A stretch of 64,000 bases of DNA from Malurus cyaneus samueli (lineage: Eukaryota; Chordata; Aves; Passeriformes; Maluridae): contig CM019216.1 of NCBI GenBank assembly GCA_009741485.1, forward strand, positions 41,822,872 through 41,886,871, given 5' to 3'. Positions 41,301 through 50,601 of this stretch are shown here, piece by piece. Both the position numbers and the translations under genes were made by a program. Positions within the stretch are counted from its first letter, which is position 1. Every line of letters starts with the position of its first letter. The notes below the pieces were generated by a model, which had not been told where the DNA came from, ran no database searches, and saw only the letters and a list, made by a program, of their open reading frames with translations.

Positions 41301-44300
41301 ATTTATGATGGTTGATTCTGTACAATGCTTTTGTTTCTCTCTCCAGTGTCTCAGAGGTGTGAATGTATTTTGGGACTTTATTCTCATCATTCTTTAGGAG
41401 TTTCTTTTTCTTTCTCTCATGAATCATTCTTTACTAGTTCTCATGAAGAATTTCAATAAGTGATTTTCTTGCTCTCTTTGCATTGTGACAGCATTTAACT
41501 TGAGTAATATGGGTTGGGTGTTTTTTTAAGAACCCAGCACATTAGTTCCAAGTATGAATGGATGAAAGTTTACCATTGCATTTTTTCTATTTTGTAGGAC
41601 ACAGTAAAGCTGTTCGAGACATCTGTTTTAACAATGCAGGCACTCAGTTCCTTAGTGCTGCATATGACCGCTATCTAAAACTCTGGGACACTGAAACAGG
41701 TGGGCTTGTGTTTGTAGGTGCTGTTATTTGGCACTATTTTTAATTATTAGTGAATATAAAGATACCTTATCATTTAGATTGTTTCCAGTTGTCATTCATA
41801 TTGTCTTGTAGTTCACTGTTTAGGCTTTCATTAGAGGATAATTAGTCTTTTTTCTCTTATATCTTTTGTTGTTATCTGTAAGGATGCAATTGACACTACC
41901 TGTATTTCATAAGACTTTTTATTTGAGAAGTTTAGTAGTTATTTGTAATGCTTGAACAATTTTCAGCAAAAAGACATCTTGCCAAATCATTCAATTGCAT
42001 GTTTACATTTACAGGCATAAAATTACTTGTTAGACCTAAATATTCTCAGTTTAGCAAAATTATCTGACTTGGTGTTTTGCTTAATTTGAAATTGAAGAGC
42101 ACTCCAAATAAGAAAAGGTGGTGATAACTGAGCTTCTGATATCGAGTTGAAGAGCAGGTCTCATGCTCTCATGCCTGGGAGATGCTCTTTAACATTTTGC
42201 TATGAAGTTTGTTAAAAAAAATGCAGGATAGATTTTGTCAGTATTCTTCCCTATCTCTTCCTAAAACAGGAAGTTCCCATGTTTGAAAAATGTATTAGCT
42301 TTCTGAGTTAGTAGTGCCACTAGTCTTATACAGGTGATAGCCAGAAAGGTGCAAATCAAATTCTCCATCCTTGAGTCTGAACTTGAGTATGAACTCAGTT
42401 ATTTAGACAGAGCTTTCGGATTAATGTGGCTCCAGTAAGCTACGGATAACATGTAATCAGGGTATTTGTGGCTGAAGCTAAGAGGGGAGGTCAGGGCTTT
42501 ATTTTGCAGTTGGATTATTGTTATCCTTTTCCAAGCTTAGCCTTGAGGAGTTCTTGCCTAGGTTTGTATCTCTAGTTGAGAAGACCTCTCATCCTAAGAA
42601 GGTGGTGTTTTGCAAAGACAATGGTCAGTTTGTAATACCCTGAACCAGTCCTTATGTTTTTGGTATGTTCTGTGGCATACCAGGATGGCATACCAGGGTG
42701 CTGAGCACTTGTATTGTTTGGAAAGCTGAGGCAAACTTACAGAACAGTTTCTTTGTACGTGCATGTTCATGCAGGTGCATGCGCACAAATGTGGAAGAAA
42801 GTCTAGTCAAAGAGGAGACCCTCTAATTTAGTCAATGACTTTAAAACAAGTATTGTCTGCTCTTAGTAAAGTGTTTTTTATCGGTATCTGCAAACAACCA
42901 ATCAGCCTACAGCACTTCCAGCCTGATACACTATGAATGGGTTTTCTCTTGCAGGGCAGTGTATTTCAAGATTCACCAACAGGAAGGTTCCTTATTGTGT
43001 CAAATTCAATCCTGATGAAGATAAACAAAATCTTTTTGTTGCAGGAATGTCAGATAAGAAAATTGTGCAGGTAAGTCTACTCAATATTTATTTCTCTAAT
43101 TTGTATTTAGTAAAAAGCAGGTTCTTATTCTGACTCTTTTAATTGTAGTGGGATATTCGAAGTGGTGAGATTGTGCAGGAATACGATAGGCATTTGGGAG
43201 CTGTCAACACCATTGTGTTTGTGGATGAAAATAGAAGGTTTGTGAGTACATCTGATGACAAGAGTTTAAGAGTCTGGGAATGGTAAGTTTAAAATTTTGA
43301 ATTTTACCTCAAAGTATATTGTGAGCAAACTAAGAAGAGAGTTTGTTTTTTAAAAAAATACATAGCACATAGGCCACTGGAGTGTGCTATCTTAGGAAAA
43401 GCTTTAAAATCCTGTTCTGACTTAATGCTTGAGACACTTCATAGATTTCCTCTTCCCCAAAGAGAACATAAGACAGCCCTATCAGCCTGAAGCACACTGC
43501 ATTCTATTAGTGGTGTCTGCTCTCACCCCTTCCCCCAAGGGTATATAAGTCCTTAAATTAACCTCTTGCAGAAACGTCTGCTCTATTGCACTTGGTGTAT
43601 GTTGGTTTTGAATGCTTTGAACTTGGATGTCCATAGTATTATATAATCCTTGGCCCATGTTTGAAATAACTAGTTTGGGGTAGCTTCGTTTCTGGTTTTC
43701 TGTTAGTCTGGTTTGTTTGGCATTCATTGATATGCACAGTATGAATACAATAGATGACAGGAAAGGGAGACTCTGTCTGAGAAAAAATAATACAAACTAT
43801 TTGAAATGGCTTCCAATTTTTAACATTTAACCTGCGGAGAAAACAGATCTCTCCTATCTGAAATGTTTTTTCGCAAGGTTCTAGTGCTAAGGTCTTGAAC
43901 TTAAGACTCCTAAGATTTCTTTTTCTTTTTGAAATAATCAGTCCCATATCTTGAGGTATTCATTTCCTTTTGCTGTTCACACATGCAAAGCTGTTGCATA
44001 ATACAGACACTAGCTCGACAGCTCTGTGAGTAATCAGTTCCTTCCTAGCGGCTTTTATGCTTTTTTTTTCCCTTTGGTAGCCTAGACAAGAGACTCCAAT
44101 CTGTGGTATTGGAATGTTACCCAAGCAGCCAGCTAAATCCTCAGCTTGTCTGTGATCGGCTGCTATCATTGCCAGTAGCAGTGGGAATGACCAAAGTCTG
44201 GGAACCCCGGTTTAGGCTAGACATAAAATGCTCTACCATATGCCACTCCCAAGAAAGCCTCTGTTCAGTACTTCATAAGTAGACCCATGCATTTACTGGG

Positions 44301-47300
44301 CTCCTTAAAGAAAAATCTTTACAATACCATGTCTGCTAAGGAATGTCTCCTCTCTGGTGAGTGGGAGGATGATCTCGCTTGCACAAATCTGTTCTTTCCT
44401 TGAGATTGGATTGCCCTTGTTTTATGAGCTTTGTGTGATGGCTGAAATAAATAGTGAAGTGGGTGGATTTAGTCAGTCTGCGGTGAACAGCAGGAAAGGC
44501 AAAAAGGTTCTGGCATGGGAACATCGCAACCTGATTGTTCCAGTAGCAGAAGTTTTTTCCTTGCGAAGAAAAAAAATGTAATAGCTTGTTGTACACTGAA
44601 GAAAGAGCTCCCTTGTTGAAATGATAGGGAACTCGACTCTAGGCAATATTTGTAATGCAGTTGTTGGGAAATTCTTTGGTTTTATAAAGAGCAAATGTAA
44701 TGTCATCTTCCTGGGCATGACTTGAAAACCTTCCCCCATAACCTGTCATGATATATGTTAATTGGTTTGTAAGCATATATCTATAATTTCAAGATCCAGA
44801 TTTTTAAAATGCCTTAAAACTAAGTTAGTACATTTGTTATGGAAGATTTTGGAGCTCAGAAGCTTCCATGGCAAATTATTTCTCAAATCCTTTTTTTCCT
44901 AAGTTGTTAAGAAAAATTATTTGCTGCTTAGCAGTGATTTGGTTACTGTACCTTTTGGCACTTTTCTTCCTATTTTCTTCAGCACAATGTTTCTTCAGTA
45001 TCCTGCAGAAATAAAGTGGAAGTAATTATGACCTGAGTATGGTCTTAAAAGCCAGTAATTAAAAGTTGGTCTAATTGCTTAGTTTCTATTGTCTAGAGGA
45101 ACTTCATCATGTGTTTTGTAAACACTTTGACTTGGCTTGAGCTGGTAATGGGATGGCATGTCTGTCTTCATCACAGTGAGGAACTTCTGAGAACTTTCAT
45201 CTCCTTTCCCCAAGAGTTCATCCCAGGCACAGTTTTCACTGGGCTGTACATAGAATTGTAGTTGGTTGATTGCTGAAAGGTCAGGCTTCAAGTATAGCAC
45301 AGACTCTTGCAGATTAAATTTGTTATTTAGGAATATTAATGGAGTACATGAAAATTTGTCTGCTTTTTCATTTCATATGGTTGGGATATTAAAGTTGGCA
45401 TGGGTATCATATTCTGGGTCCTCTCTTCTAGAAATGCAAAATGTTATTTTGTTTTTATCTGCTTTATATGCATCTGATCCTGCATGGGTAAACAGTGAAA
45501 TTATTTGGGGCCTTAACTTTGGAACTTTTATTTCCTTTTACCTTCAAGTCAGCCAGCAAAGCAAGAATTACCCAGTGACAACTTAGCTGACAGGCTTGAG
45601 AGGCTTGTCATCTCTGTAAAGCTATGCCCCTCACCAAACTTCTTCGCTCCATTGTTTTTGATAAGGATACTACAGTCTCCTGAGAGAGCTCTCCATGATG
45701 TGCAAGTCCCAAAATTGGATTGAATTGGACGAGGGGTTTGAGATGGCTTGTGTTCTTTCCTTCTTTTGTTGTTTTCATTCTCTTGCCTGGGGACGAAATT
45801 GTATCAGAACCCTAGAGCATAACACTTCTAAATCTTGGCTAGTAGATAGTGCTTCTGGTATTTAAAACTTTTCATCTTTTGAAATGTTATGAAATGGGGA
45901 AAAGAACTTGAAAATATTTATTCTTTTTAAATTTATCACAAAAAATATGTATTATGTGAGTTTTGAGCTTGGGCAACTATGATAGCATCTGTGATGGTAA
46001 TTTTTTTAAGGGAGCAGACTGACATTACTTATTTAGCAATTTGACTGCAAGCAAATGTGAAACACAAATGCATCTCTTTAGTCTGCCTAATAGTTTAATG
46101 CAGCATATCCTGCTGCTGTCCTAAGTATGCCTGGTAGGTATCAACATAAAGCAGAGCTGTTGTGAAGAAATTTTAGTAGATGAGCCTGCCTTCATCTGTA
46201 ATAGGAGAAGAAGGCAGAACAATGTGTGCGGCATTTAAATTTCTGACAGCAGTACAATTCAATATTGGAGATACATTTTCTCCGATGAGACTTTAATGGG
46301 GCTTCCAGTAGGATTGGTTATACCTGGCCTTGAGGACTCCAGAAGGTTGTTGGTCTGCAGGAGTGTTGGACAGTGGGAGCTGATCAGAGCCTGGCCTTGC
46401 TGCAGCAATAACTTTGTGTCCTGTTGCATAGGATGTGACACAAGGGCTGCACTTCCCAGGTTGGTTGGCCTCAGAGATGTGGATTTTTTGTTGCCAGATT
46501 TGCTGCCCAGCAGCAGTCTTAGGGCTGCCTGTTTGGAAGCTGGTTCTCCCTGGCCTAAAGTGCATGCTTTTATCCATGGAGTGTATTAAGTGGTTTTCCC
46601 TTCTTATTTTGAAGAATAAATTATTTTAACATTTAACTTACAGGAGCATTTGTGTCACTTCCTGACAGCAGAGCAGCTTCTCACCCTGCTGCCCCTGTGT
46701 ATGTTGCTTAACTCAAGATGATGGGAAATAACTTACTCCACAATAAAGCAGGATTGTAATTGCCTTGCTAATGCCGACCGCATTGCCATCCAACAAGGTT
46801 TGGGCAGCTGGGATGAAGCAGCCACCCACGCTCTCTGCTCCGAGATTGTCCCAGCAGCCCTTCTGCTCTGTGAATTAGACAATGAAGTCATAAACATCCC
46901 CTTTGTCTTAATTAATGTTGTTACAGAACATTTTGCATGTGTTTTCTGCAGAATACATTAATCAAATCTATTTTCTGCTGGAGGTTTCTTTCTCTTAATG
47001 AGAAAGCCATGTGCAGCCCTTCCCTTTTTGCCAGTCTTCCACTGCAGGGTATGAAGAATACTGTGAATATGCACAAACCGTTAGTAATTCAATTTATATG
47101 GTCAAAACCAAATGGCAGTTCTGCAGAGTAAGGATTAGACTGTCCTTGGTTTTCCCCTAGGCCTTTGTATAGGTCAGTGTGTATTAAGGACATGCACCGT
47201 CACAGTCTTGGATGCAACTGAGCATCAGGAGAATTCGGTGTTCAGTTCAGTTGGGAATATTTGGAATTGGTTGGCATCCCATTTGGGAAGATCAGGAGGA

Positions 47301-50300
47301 AAAGGGCCTTGTCAGAGAGAGAGAGAGAGAAAATCCTTTATACTTTCCCTTTAAAAAAAGTGGAAAAAATTTTAAAGGGCAGAAATACTTGAGTTACAAC
47401 TCAAGTCAGTAAGATATTCCAGTAAGATACATGCATATGTCAGTATGGCCTTGCTATCTAAATAGGAACTTTGTGAGAGCTGCAGTTACACTGGAGGTAA
47501 TAAAGGAACCTTGTGTTAGTTTTACTCTTAACAATTAGAATTATGATTCTGCTTTAGACTCTGAATGATTTGATTGGAGTAAATTCACACTCTCAGAGGT
47601 TATGCTGTAGATGGCTCCACATCTGGAGCTCTTGGGTGGACATTCATATTATTTTTGAGTGGACATTTTATTCTTTTTGCATATTCTTCCTTTGGATGTC
47701 ACCATACATTCTCCATGGTTCAGTCACCACGTAAATCAGCCGACTTGAGGCAGCTCTTTGGAATGTCTCCATGTCTTCATAAAACACATGCTTCTTCCTT
47801 TTGCAGGGACATTCCTGTAGACTTCAAGTACATAGCTGAGCCAAGTATGCATTCCATGCCAGCCGTGACTTTGTCTCCAAATGGTAGGTTAACACTTTAC
47901 TGCCTTCTTAGACCTAATTTACATAGGCATGTCTTACTGATTATATCTCTGTGATGTTGCTGTGTTGCATCTCCCTTTCACCCCAGAGTAACCCCTCTTC
48001 TCAGTCACTCTGTGCCTTTATTCTAAGATTTAACTAAATCTTGTTTCGATTTAAAATTCTAAAGAACAGCTATGTCAAAATAAGAGTTTATATCAGGGTA
48101 ACTTTATCAGTTTAAAATTAGGCCTTCATCCAGACAAAGCAAAAGGGCTCTTCATAGAGCTACCATGTGCTCTTTGCTGTATTTAAAATAATAAGAGAAA
48201 TAATAGTGGCAGCAAAGTGCTAAGCAAGTTCAGCAGTCCTTGTGATGCCACTGTTAAAGCAGAAACTGATGTTGTACATCATCCTGTTCCCTTCTGTTCT
48301 GAATGTCGTCCAAATAGTTCTTGCATAAGAGAAATCCCAAATTGTCTCAGTGTTTCTTTATGTTAATGTTTCACTGATGTTTGTGTTCTTCAATTAGAAT
48401 CATGCAGAAGGAGGATAATTGTTTAGTGCCTCAAGTAATCAGCGAAAATGCTTTTAACAGGACGAAATTCCTGTTATCTGTTTTGGCCAAATTTAAATAA
48501 CTTTAGTGTCAGCATTATTACGGCATTGCCAGATTTGCTGTTAGCAGTCCCATTATGCTGAGTAGAGGCTCATCAACTTGTTGCACAGCTAATGTTATGT
48601 TGTCACTGCATAAAACACTTGAAAGGCAGTGACAATATGCAGAGTTCAGGACAGAAGTCTGTTCTGGGTGTTCCATTGCACATCATCTTCATTGGATTCT
48701 CAGGCAGGGATTAATGCACTGCCAAGGTGCAAAATGAGATAAAGTTAATATTAGAAATGCCTCGATTTTTCTTTCATTAAAGTATCTTTATTAATTGCAT
48801 TCCATTAAGGCATAGAATACGAAATAGTTGCACAAATGTATTTTCAAACTCCTTAGTCTACCTTAGACCTATTTTTCCCACAAAGAAAAGAGTACCCACA
48901 AGTAGATTGCAGCTAGATGGCCCCTCACTGAGTTACTCGATTATGTGTACCAATAAGATTATACGGTATCTTAAAAACTTAAGAGTAGCTCCGTGGGGTT
49001 GATGCAGCACATAGCTGGAATAGCCAGAGCTTAAGTAGAGTCCTGAGTGCATTTTGTAGGAATAGGCATCCCAAATCCTGTTAAACATAAGGTTTCAGCT
49101 CTTGGCAGTTGTACAAGGCAGAAGCAGTAACAACTGTCACCTGGAACACTGCTACATAGTGCAAATATGGATTAAGGTAGTGCAAGAAAAAATTTTTAAA
49201 TCTCTAAAAACTTCCTAGTTCGGTGTGTTTCTTCAGATGCAGCACCCTGATACCTTTGTTTATTGCATTTGTAGGGAAATGGTTGGCTTGCCAGTCGATG
49301 GATAACCAAATCCTGATTTTTGGAGCTCAGAATAGATTCAGATTAAACAAAAAGAAAATTTTCAAAGGTCACATGGTAGCTGGCTATGCTTGTCAAGTGG
49401 ATTTTTCACCTGATATGAGGTAAGTTTTGTGGGAACGAACTTCATTTTAAAACCTGCAGGAACAGACACTAAATTTCCTTTTGAAACCTCTGCAACATTC
49501 ATGAATTTACAGCCATCCTATGAGTTCAGCATCAGGCAGAGCTCCCTTGCCAAGCAGCAGAACAGAACGTTTACTTATAGCATCTAATAGGACTAAGTGA
49601 GGCTTCCATGTCTGACTGCCATCTGTCTCTGCAGGGGTCTGTTCCCACAGCATGCACTTGTCTAGAGTATCTGGGATTTGAACTCGCCCAGTTCCCTCAG
49701 TTTGTAGGTCTGGTGTGGGTATACTCATTCACTGTTCAGACAATTACCTCTTTCTTCCTGTTGCCTTAACATCTACTACTGTGTGTACCAATAAGATACC
49801 AATTGCTGTAAAAACTGGGGAGTAACCTCAGCAAACCCAGAGGAAAAAGCATCTATAATCTTAGGGAAACTTGTGGCGCTTTCTCTTTGGTCCCAGTAAC
49901 ACAGTGCAGGGTATAATCACACTGCTTGGCACATTTACCTCGCAGCTGATGAATCACTTTCTGCAGGGCTCGTGTGCTCTTAGAGCACAGCATGAATGCT
50001 AATTCCTTGGTAGGTAGGTTTGCAGGCTGTGTCAGATGGGAAGCTCCTGCGGGAAGCTCTTTTCTGTTGCTCAGTTGCTACTTGTAACAGTATACAAGCA
50101 GACTGCACACATGATAAAACTTTCGTTTTATTCCTGTTAATGTAGCTATGTGATATCTGGAGATGCAGATGGAAAACTAAACATCTGGGACTGGAAGACA
50201 ACAAAACTCTACAGCAGGTTAAAAGCACATGATAAAGTCTGTATCGGTGCAGTGTGGCATCCACACGAAACATCCAAAGTCATTACATGCGGCTGGGATG

Positions 50301-50323
50301 GTCTGATTAAACTGTGGGACTAA
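14126..50323 (+). CDS. CDC40: CDC40 / PRP17 pre-mRNA-processing factor, 15 coding exons
   Basis: CDC40 (Prp17) is a nuclear spliceosomal protein that joins around the catalytic transitions and supports the second step of splicing (3' splice-site cleavage and exon ligation). The coding exons are 14126-14320, 23464-23550, 24817-24946, 33300-33383, 35286-35425, 36028-36124, 37788-37927, 39509-39583, 40219-40264, 41598-41699, 42955-43070, 43149-43282, 47807-47883, 49275-49419 and 50146-50323. They sum to 1746 nt (581 aa plus stop); the human protein is 579 aa. All introns are GT-AG and every junction keeps frame. Residues 1-65 are acidic and Ser/Pro/Ala-rich and diverge from mammals. Residues about 66-284 are the conserved extended N-terminal region, including the FGP motif (residues 95-97) whose proline corresponds to human Pro95, the PPIL1 target. 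Residues about 285-581 form seven WD40 repeats, the last ending in the final two residues W580-D581. The start ATG (CCAAGATGT) has a purine at -3 and its peptide begins [12 protein letters not shown], as in the orthologues. There is no frameshift or lost residue; this is an intact gene. Confidence 0.98.
14321..23463 (+). other. CDC40: CDC40 intron 1
   Basis: This is the longest intron (9143 bases), with donor GTAGGC and acceptor TTTCAG. The first 125 bases are the tail of the CpG island. The rest is AT-rich with no supported exon, RNA gene or clear interspersed repeat. It contains the lone N at 23161 and the duplicated 67-bp segment described separately. Confidence 0.9.
23094..23228. repeat. 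Exact 67-bp duplication around a single N (likely assembly seam)
   Basis: Positions 23094-23160 and 23162-23228 are identical base for base, including an 11-A run, and are separated by one N at 23161, the only ambiguous base in the window. Two overlapping contig ends joined without merging would give exactly this. The true genome most likely carries one copy. It is intronic, so CDC40 coding is unaffected. Confidence 0.9.
23464..23550 (+). CDS. CDC40: CDC40 coding exon 2 (residues 66-94)
   Basis: The exon starts after TTTCAG and stops before GTAAGA, phase 0 at both ends, 29 codons. It encodes a segment rich in conserved residues ([11 protein letters not shown] through YETMFAPE) nearly identical to the mammalian protein. 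Being a multiple of three, it could be skipped without a frameshift, but that would remove part of the conserved N-terminal region. Confidence 0.97.
23551..24816 (+). other. CDC40: CDC40 intron 2
   Basis: AT-rich intron of 1266 bases, donor GTAAGA and acceptor GTTGAAG. The pyrimidine tract is interrupted, so the acceptor is weaker than most in this gene. Nothing else was recognised in it. Confidence 0.9.
24817..24946 (+). CDS. CDC40: CDC40 coding exon 3 (residues 95-137, plus one base of codon 138)
   Basis: The exon opens with codons for F95-G96-P97. This proline corresponds to human PRP17 Pro95, the residue isomerised by the cyclophilin PPIL1. Then follow the conserved [19 protein letters not shown] and the [13 protein letters not shown] segments. 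The donor is TATG|GTAAGT. The acceptor TTGAAG has an interrupted pyrimidine tract, but frame and homology fix it. Confidence 0.97.
26842..26873. repeat. Short tandem ATATTGATCACAA x2
   Basis: Two near-identical units of about 17 bases, each containing ATATTGATCACAA, lie side by side in intron 3. This is a minor local duplication. Confidence 0.7.
27180..27810 (-). mobile_element. Degraded CR1-like LINE fragment (old)
   Basis: The stretch resembles, in antisense orientation, old amniote CR1-type repeats. Recognisable phrases include a segment like TCTCTTCTAGTTCCACTG followed by CTGAGATGGAGAGCAAAGC, and further on CAACCATTTATTCCTGA. It is heavily diverged, with no reading frame of the retroelement left. 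Family and ends are uncertain; it could be an L3-type relative of CR1. Confidence 0.45.
29677..29764 (+). mobile_element. CR1 LINE fragment
   Basis: The segment reads GGCTGCGAGAGCTGGGGCTG, then a diverged middle, then GGAGACCTTGTTGCCCTCTA and CTACCTGAAAGGAG. This is the familiar piece of the avian CR1 3' region just upstream of the 3' UTR. It is an isolated fragment of about 90 bases in the sense orientation relative to CDC40, with the 3' terminus missing. Confidence 0.85.
32169..32219. repeat. TA-rich microsatellite
   Basis: An imperfect (TA)n tract of about 50 bases with a few AA/TT interruptions, in CDC40 intron 3. It is able to form cruciform or slipped structures and is likely to be length-polymorphic. 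Confidence 0.9.
32910..32970 (+). mobile_element. CR1 LINE 3' end fragment
   Basis: GGCCTTGCTTGGAGCAGGGA, followed by a CTGGGGTCCCTTTCCAAC block and ATTCTGTGATT, is the typical terminal segment of avian CR1 copies. Only about 60 bases remain. It is in the same orientation as CDC40. Confidence 0.7.
33300..33383 (+). CDS. CDC40: CDC40 coding exon 4 (residues 138-165, plus one base of codon 166)
   Basis: The acceptor is TTTCAG|GTTATG and the donor CAAG|GTAATT. It completes G138 and encodes [19 protein letters not shown] and the acidic EEAEKNQ run. Against the human protein there are a few substitutions (for example NPEVGT in place of NHQVSA), making this the most variable part of the conserved N-terminal region. 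Confidence 0.97.
33384..35285 (+). other. CDC40: CDC40 intron 4
   Basis: Intron of 1902 bases, donor GTAATT and acceptor CTTCAG, containing one sense-oriented CR1 3' end (34640-34827). The remainder is unremarkable AT-rich sequence. Confidence 0.9.
34640..34827 (+). mobile_element. CR1 LINE 3' end, 5'-truncated
   Basis: The 3' UTR pattern of CR1 is clear: a block with AGTGGGTGCCCCATTCCTGG, then AGATGTTCAAGTTCAGGCTG, then GGTTGGAGCAGGTGACCTTT, and a terminal ATTCTATAA close to the CR1 3' repeat ATTCTATGA. It is about 190 bases, 5'-truncated as most avian CR1 copies are, and diverged, so long inactive. Confidence 0.92.
35286..35425 (+). CDS. CDC40: CDC40 coding exon 5 (residues 166-212)
   Basis: The acceptor is CTTCAG|GTTTAA and the donor GAA|GTAAGT. 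It encodes [20 protein letters not shown] and the strongly conserved [20 protein letters not shown] segment. The basic [10 protein letters not shown] run could contribute to nuclear import or RNA contacts. It ends in phase 0. Confidence 0.97.
35426..36027 (+). other. CDC40: CDC40 intron 5
   Basis: Short intron of 602 bases, donor GTAAGT, acceptor TTTCCAG, with A-runs and a small CCCTACAA doublet near 35752-35767. Nothing else was seen. Confidence 0.9.
36028..36124 (+). CDS. CDC40: CDC40 coding exon 6 (residues 213-244, plus one base of codon 245)
   Basis: This exon encodes the charged, probably helical [18 protein letters not shown] stretch and the GEEKTILH segment preceding the WD40 domain. 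The donor is CATG|GTAATG. It has the highest density of Lys and Glu in the protein, as in the orthologues. Confidence 0.97.
36125..37787 (+). other. CDC40: CDC40 intron 6
   Basis: Intron of 1663 bases, donor GTAATG, acceptor TTTTCAG. It holds a perfect 30-bp tandem duplication (36525-36584) and otherwise nothing recognisable. Confidence 0.9.
36525..36584. repeat. Perfect 30-bp tandem duplication
   Basis: Positions 36525-36554 and 36555-36584 are identical 30-base units, beginning GCTTATGAAC and ending AATCACTTGGA. Perfect identity suggests a recent event or an assembly or polymorphic copy-number variant. It is intronic (CDC40 intron 6). Confidence 0.95.
37788..37927 (+). CDS. CDC40: CDC40 coding exon 7 (residues 245-291)
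   Basis: The exon completes V245 and encodes [20 protein letters not shown], the [15 protein letters not shown] segment and SGHTK, which is the first half of WD40 repeat 1. Acceptor TTTTCAG, donor AAG|GTAGGA, phase 0 end. Confidence 0.97.
37928..39508 (+). other. CDC40: CDC40 intron 7
   Basis: Intron of 1581 bases, donor GTAGGA, acceptor TTTACAG. No repeat family or additional exon was recognised. Confidence 0.9.
39509..39583 (+). CDS. CDC40: CDC40 coding exon 8 (residues 292-316)
   Basis: 25 codons, phase 0 at both ends, encoding [20 protein letters not shown] and DCKIK. This is the core of WD40 repeat 1, whose closing Leu-Trp lies at the start of exon 9. Skipping it would keep frame but destroy the first blade. 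Confidence 0.97.
39584..40218 (+). other. CDC40: CDC40 intron 8
   Basis: Intron of 635 bases, donor GTGAGT, acceptor with a long pyrimidine tract ending TTTCCAAG. Nothing else was recognised. Confidence 0.9.
40219..40264 (+). CDS. CDC40: CDC40 coding exon 9 (residues 317-331, plus one base of codon 332)
   Basis: This is the smallest exon (46 nt), encoding [15 protein letters not shown]: the end of WD40 repeat 1 and the strand leading into repeat 2. It is flanked by a long polypyrimidine acceptor and a GTAATA donor. Confidence 0.97.
40265..41597 (+). other. CDC40: CDC40 intron 9
   Basis: Intron of 1333 bases, donor GTAATA, acceptor TTTGTAG. The last 400 bases are unusually T/C-rich. No repeat or gene was recognised. 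Confidence 0.9.
41598..41699 (+). CDS. CDC40: CDC40 coding exon 10 (residues 332-365, plus one base of codon 366)
   Basis: The exon encodes WD40 repeat 2 almost entirely: [20 protein letters not shown] followed by [14 protein letters not shown], with the GH and WD marker dipeptides both present. The donor ACAG|GTGGGC is weaker than the others. Confidence 0.97.
41700..42954 (+). other. CDC40: CDC40 intron 10
   Basis: Intron of 1255 bases, donor GTGGGC, acceptor CTTGCAG. It contains a 12-13 base tandem of TGGCATACCAGG at about 42672-42696. Otherwise nothing was recognised. Confidence 0.9.
42955..43070 (+). CDS. CDC40: CDC40 coding exon 11 (residues 366-404)
   Basis: The exon encodes [20 protein letters not shown] followed by [19 protein letters not shown], the bulk of WD40 repeat 3. 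Donor CAG|GTAAGT. It is separated from exon 12 by a very short intron. Confidence 0.97.
43071..43148 (+). other. CDC40: CDC40 intron 11 (78 bases)
   Basis: Consensus donor GTAAGT and acceptor AATTGTAG with a T-rich tract. At 78 bases it is close to the vertebrate minimum, while the other introns here range from 602 to 9143 bases. Retention would extend exon 11 by 21 codons to an in-frame stop. Confidence 0.95.
43149..43282 (+). CDS. CDC40: CDC40 coding exon 12 (residues 405-448, plus two bases of codon 449)
   Basis: The exon starts with W405-D406, which close repeat 3, then encodes [20 protein letters not shown] and [20 protein letters not shown], i.e. WD40 repeat 4. The Trp codon 449 is split 2+1 across the next intron. 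Confidence 0.97.
43283..47806 (+). other. CDC40: CDC40 intron 12
   Basis: Intron of 4524 bases, donor GTAAGT, acceptor TTTTGCAG. It contains a short GA run (47317-47331) and several ORFs without similarity or exon borders. No CR1 copy was recognised. Confidence 0.9.
47807..47883 (+). CDS. CDC40: CDC40 coding exon 13 (residues 449-474, plus one base of codon 475)
   Basis: The exon completes W449 and encodes [20 protein letters not shown] followed by TLSPN, the first half of WD40 repeat 5. Acceptor TTTTGCAG, donor AATG|GTAGGT. Confidence 0.97.
47884..49274 (+). other. CDC40: CDC40 intron 13
   Basis: Intron of 1391 bases, donor GTAGGT, acceptor TTTGTAG. It contains one of two copies of a 16-base word (TGTGTACCAATAAGAT at 48944) that recurs in intron 14. 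No gene or clear repeat family was recognised. Confidence 0.9.
49275..49419 (+). CDS. CDC40: CDC40 coding exon 14 (residues 475-522, plus two bases of codon 523)
   Basis: The exon encodes [20 protein letters not shown], completing repeat 5, then [20 protein letters not shown] and VDFSPDM, the front of WD40 repeat 6. The donor falls within codon 523 (AG|C, Ser), so ORF prediction reading through the donor wrongly shows Arg. Confidence 0.97.
49420..50145 (+). other. CDC40: CDC40 intron 14
   Basis: Intron of 726 bases, donor GTAAGT, acceptor TTAATGTAG. It contains the second copy of TGTGTACCAATAAGAT (49782). Nothing else was recognised. Confidence 0.9.
50146..50323 (+). CDS. CDC40: CDC40 coding exon 15 (residues 523-581 and stop)
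   Basis: The exon encodes the end of WD40 repeat 6 ([20 protein letters not shown]) and all of repeat 7 ([19 protein letters not shown], then [14 protein letters not shown]). The protein ends right at the Trp-Asp that closes the propeller, as in other vertebrates. Stop TAA at 50321-50323. Confidence 0.98.
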
Positions 50324-50595
50324 AGAGGATGCTACGAAGACCTGAAGGTGCAAGTCCTGCATGCATCTGAGATTAGAGTGTGTTCTGCTGTAAGGATGGG
50401 TAGACATTCATCATACTGCAGTTCTCAGTTCACTGTATATATGCACTGAACACCAGGAAATTGAGAAGAGTCAGCTGAAAGGATATAGTTCTAAATATGG
50501 CATCTGGGTCTGAGAAGCTAAATTGAGGTCATCTGAAGCATGCAGAATCATGTGCCAGTTTGTCTTGCCACTGCTTGTGCAAAACACTCTTGTAA

Positions 50596-50601
50596 AATAA
50601 A
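50596..50601 (+). terminator. CDC40: Polyadenylation signal AATAAA (proximal)
   Basis: Canonical AATAAA 273 bases after the CDC40 stop codon, followed within 50 bases by a T/GT-rich stretch (TTTTTGTGATTCTG). It is the first canonical signal after the coding region. Confidence 0.7.

Noticed and set aside
43071..43148. Intron 11 as a possible U12-type intron because of its size
   Set aside because: It has a U2-type GTAAGT donor and a pyrimidine-rich TTGTAG acceptor, with no ATATCCTT-like donor.
49420..49423. CDC40 exon 14 reading frame ending in Arg before the stop
   Set aside because: The AGG arises from reading through the donor. The split codon AG|C gives Ser, as in orthologues.
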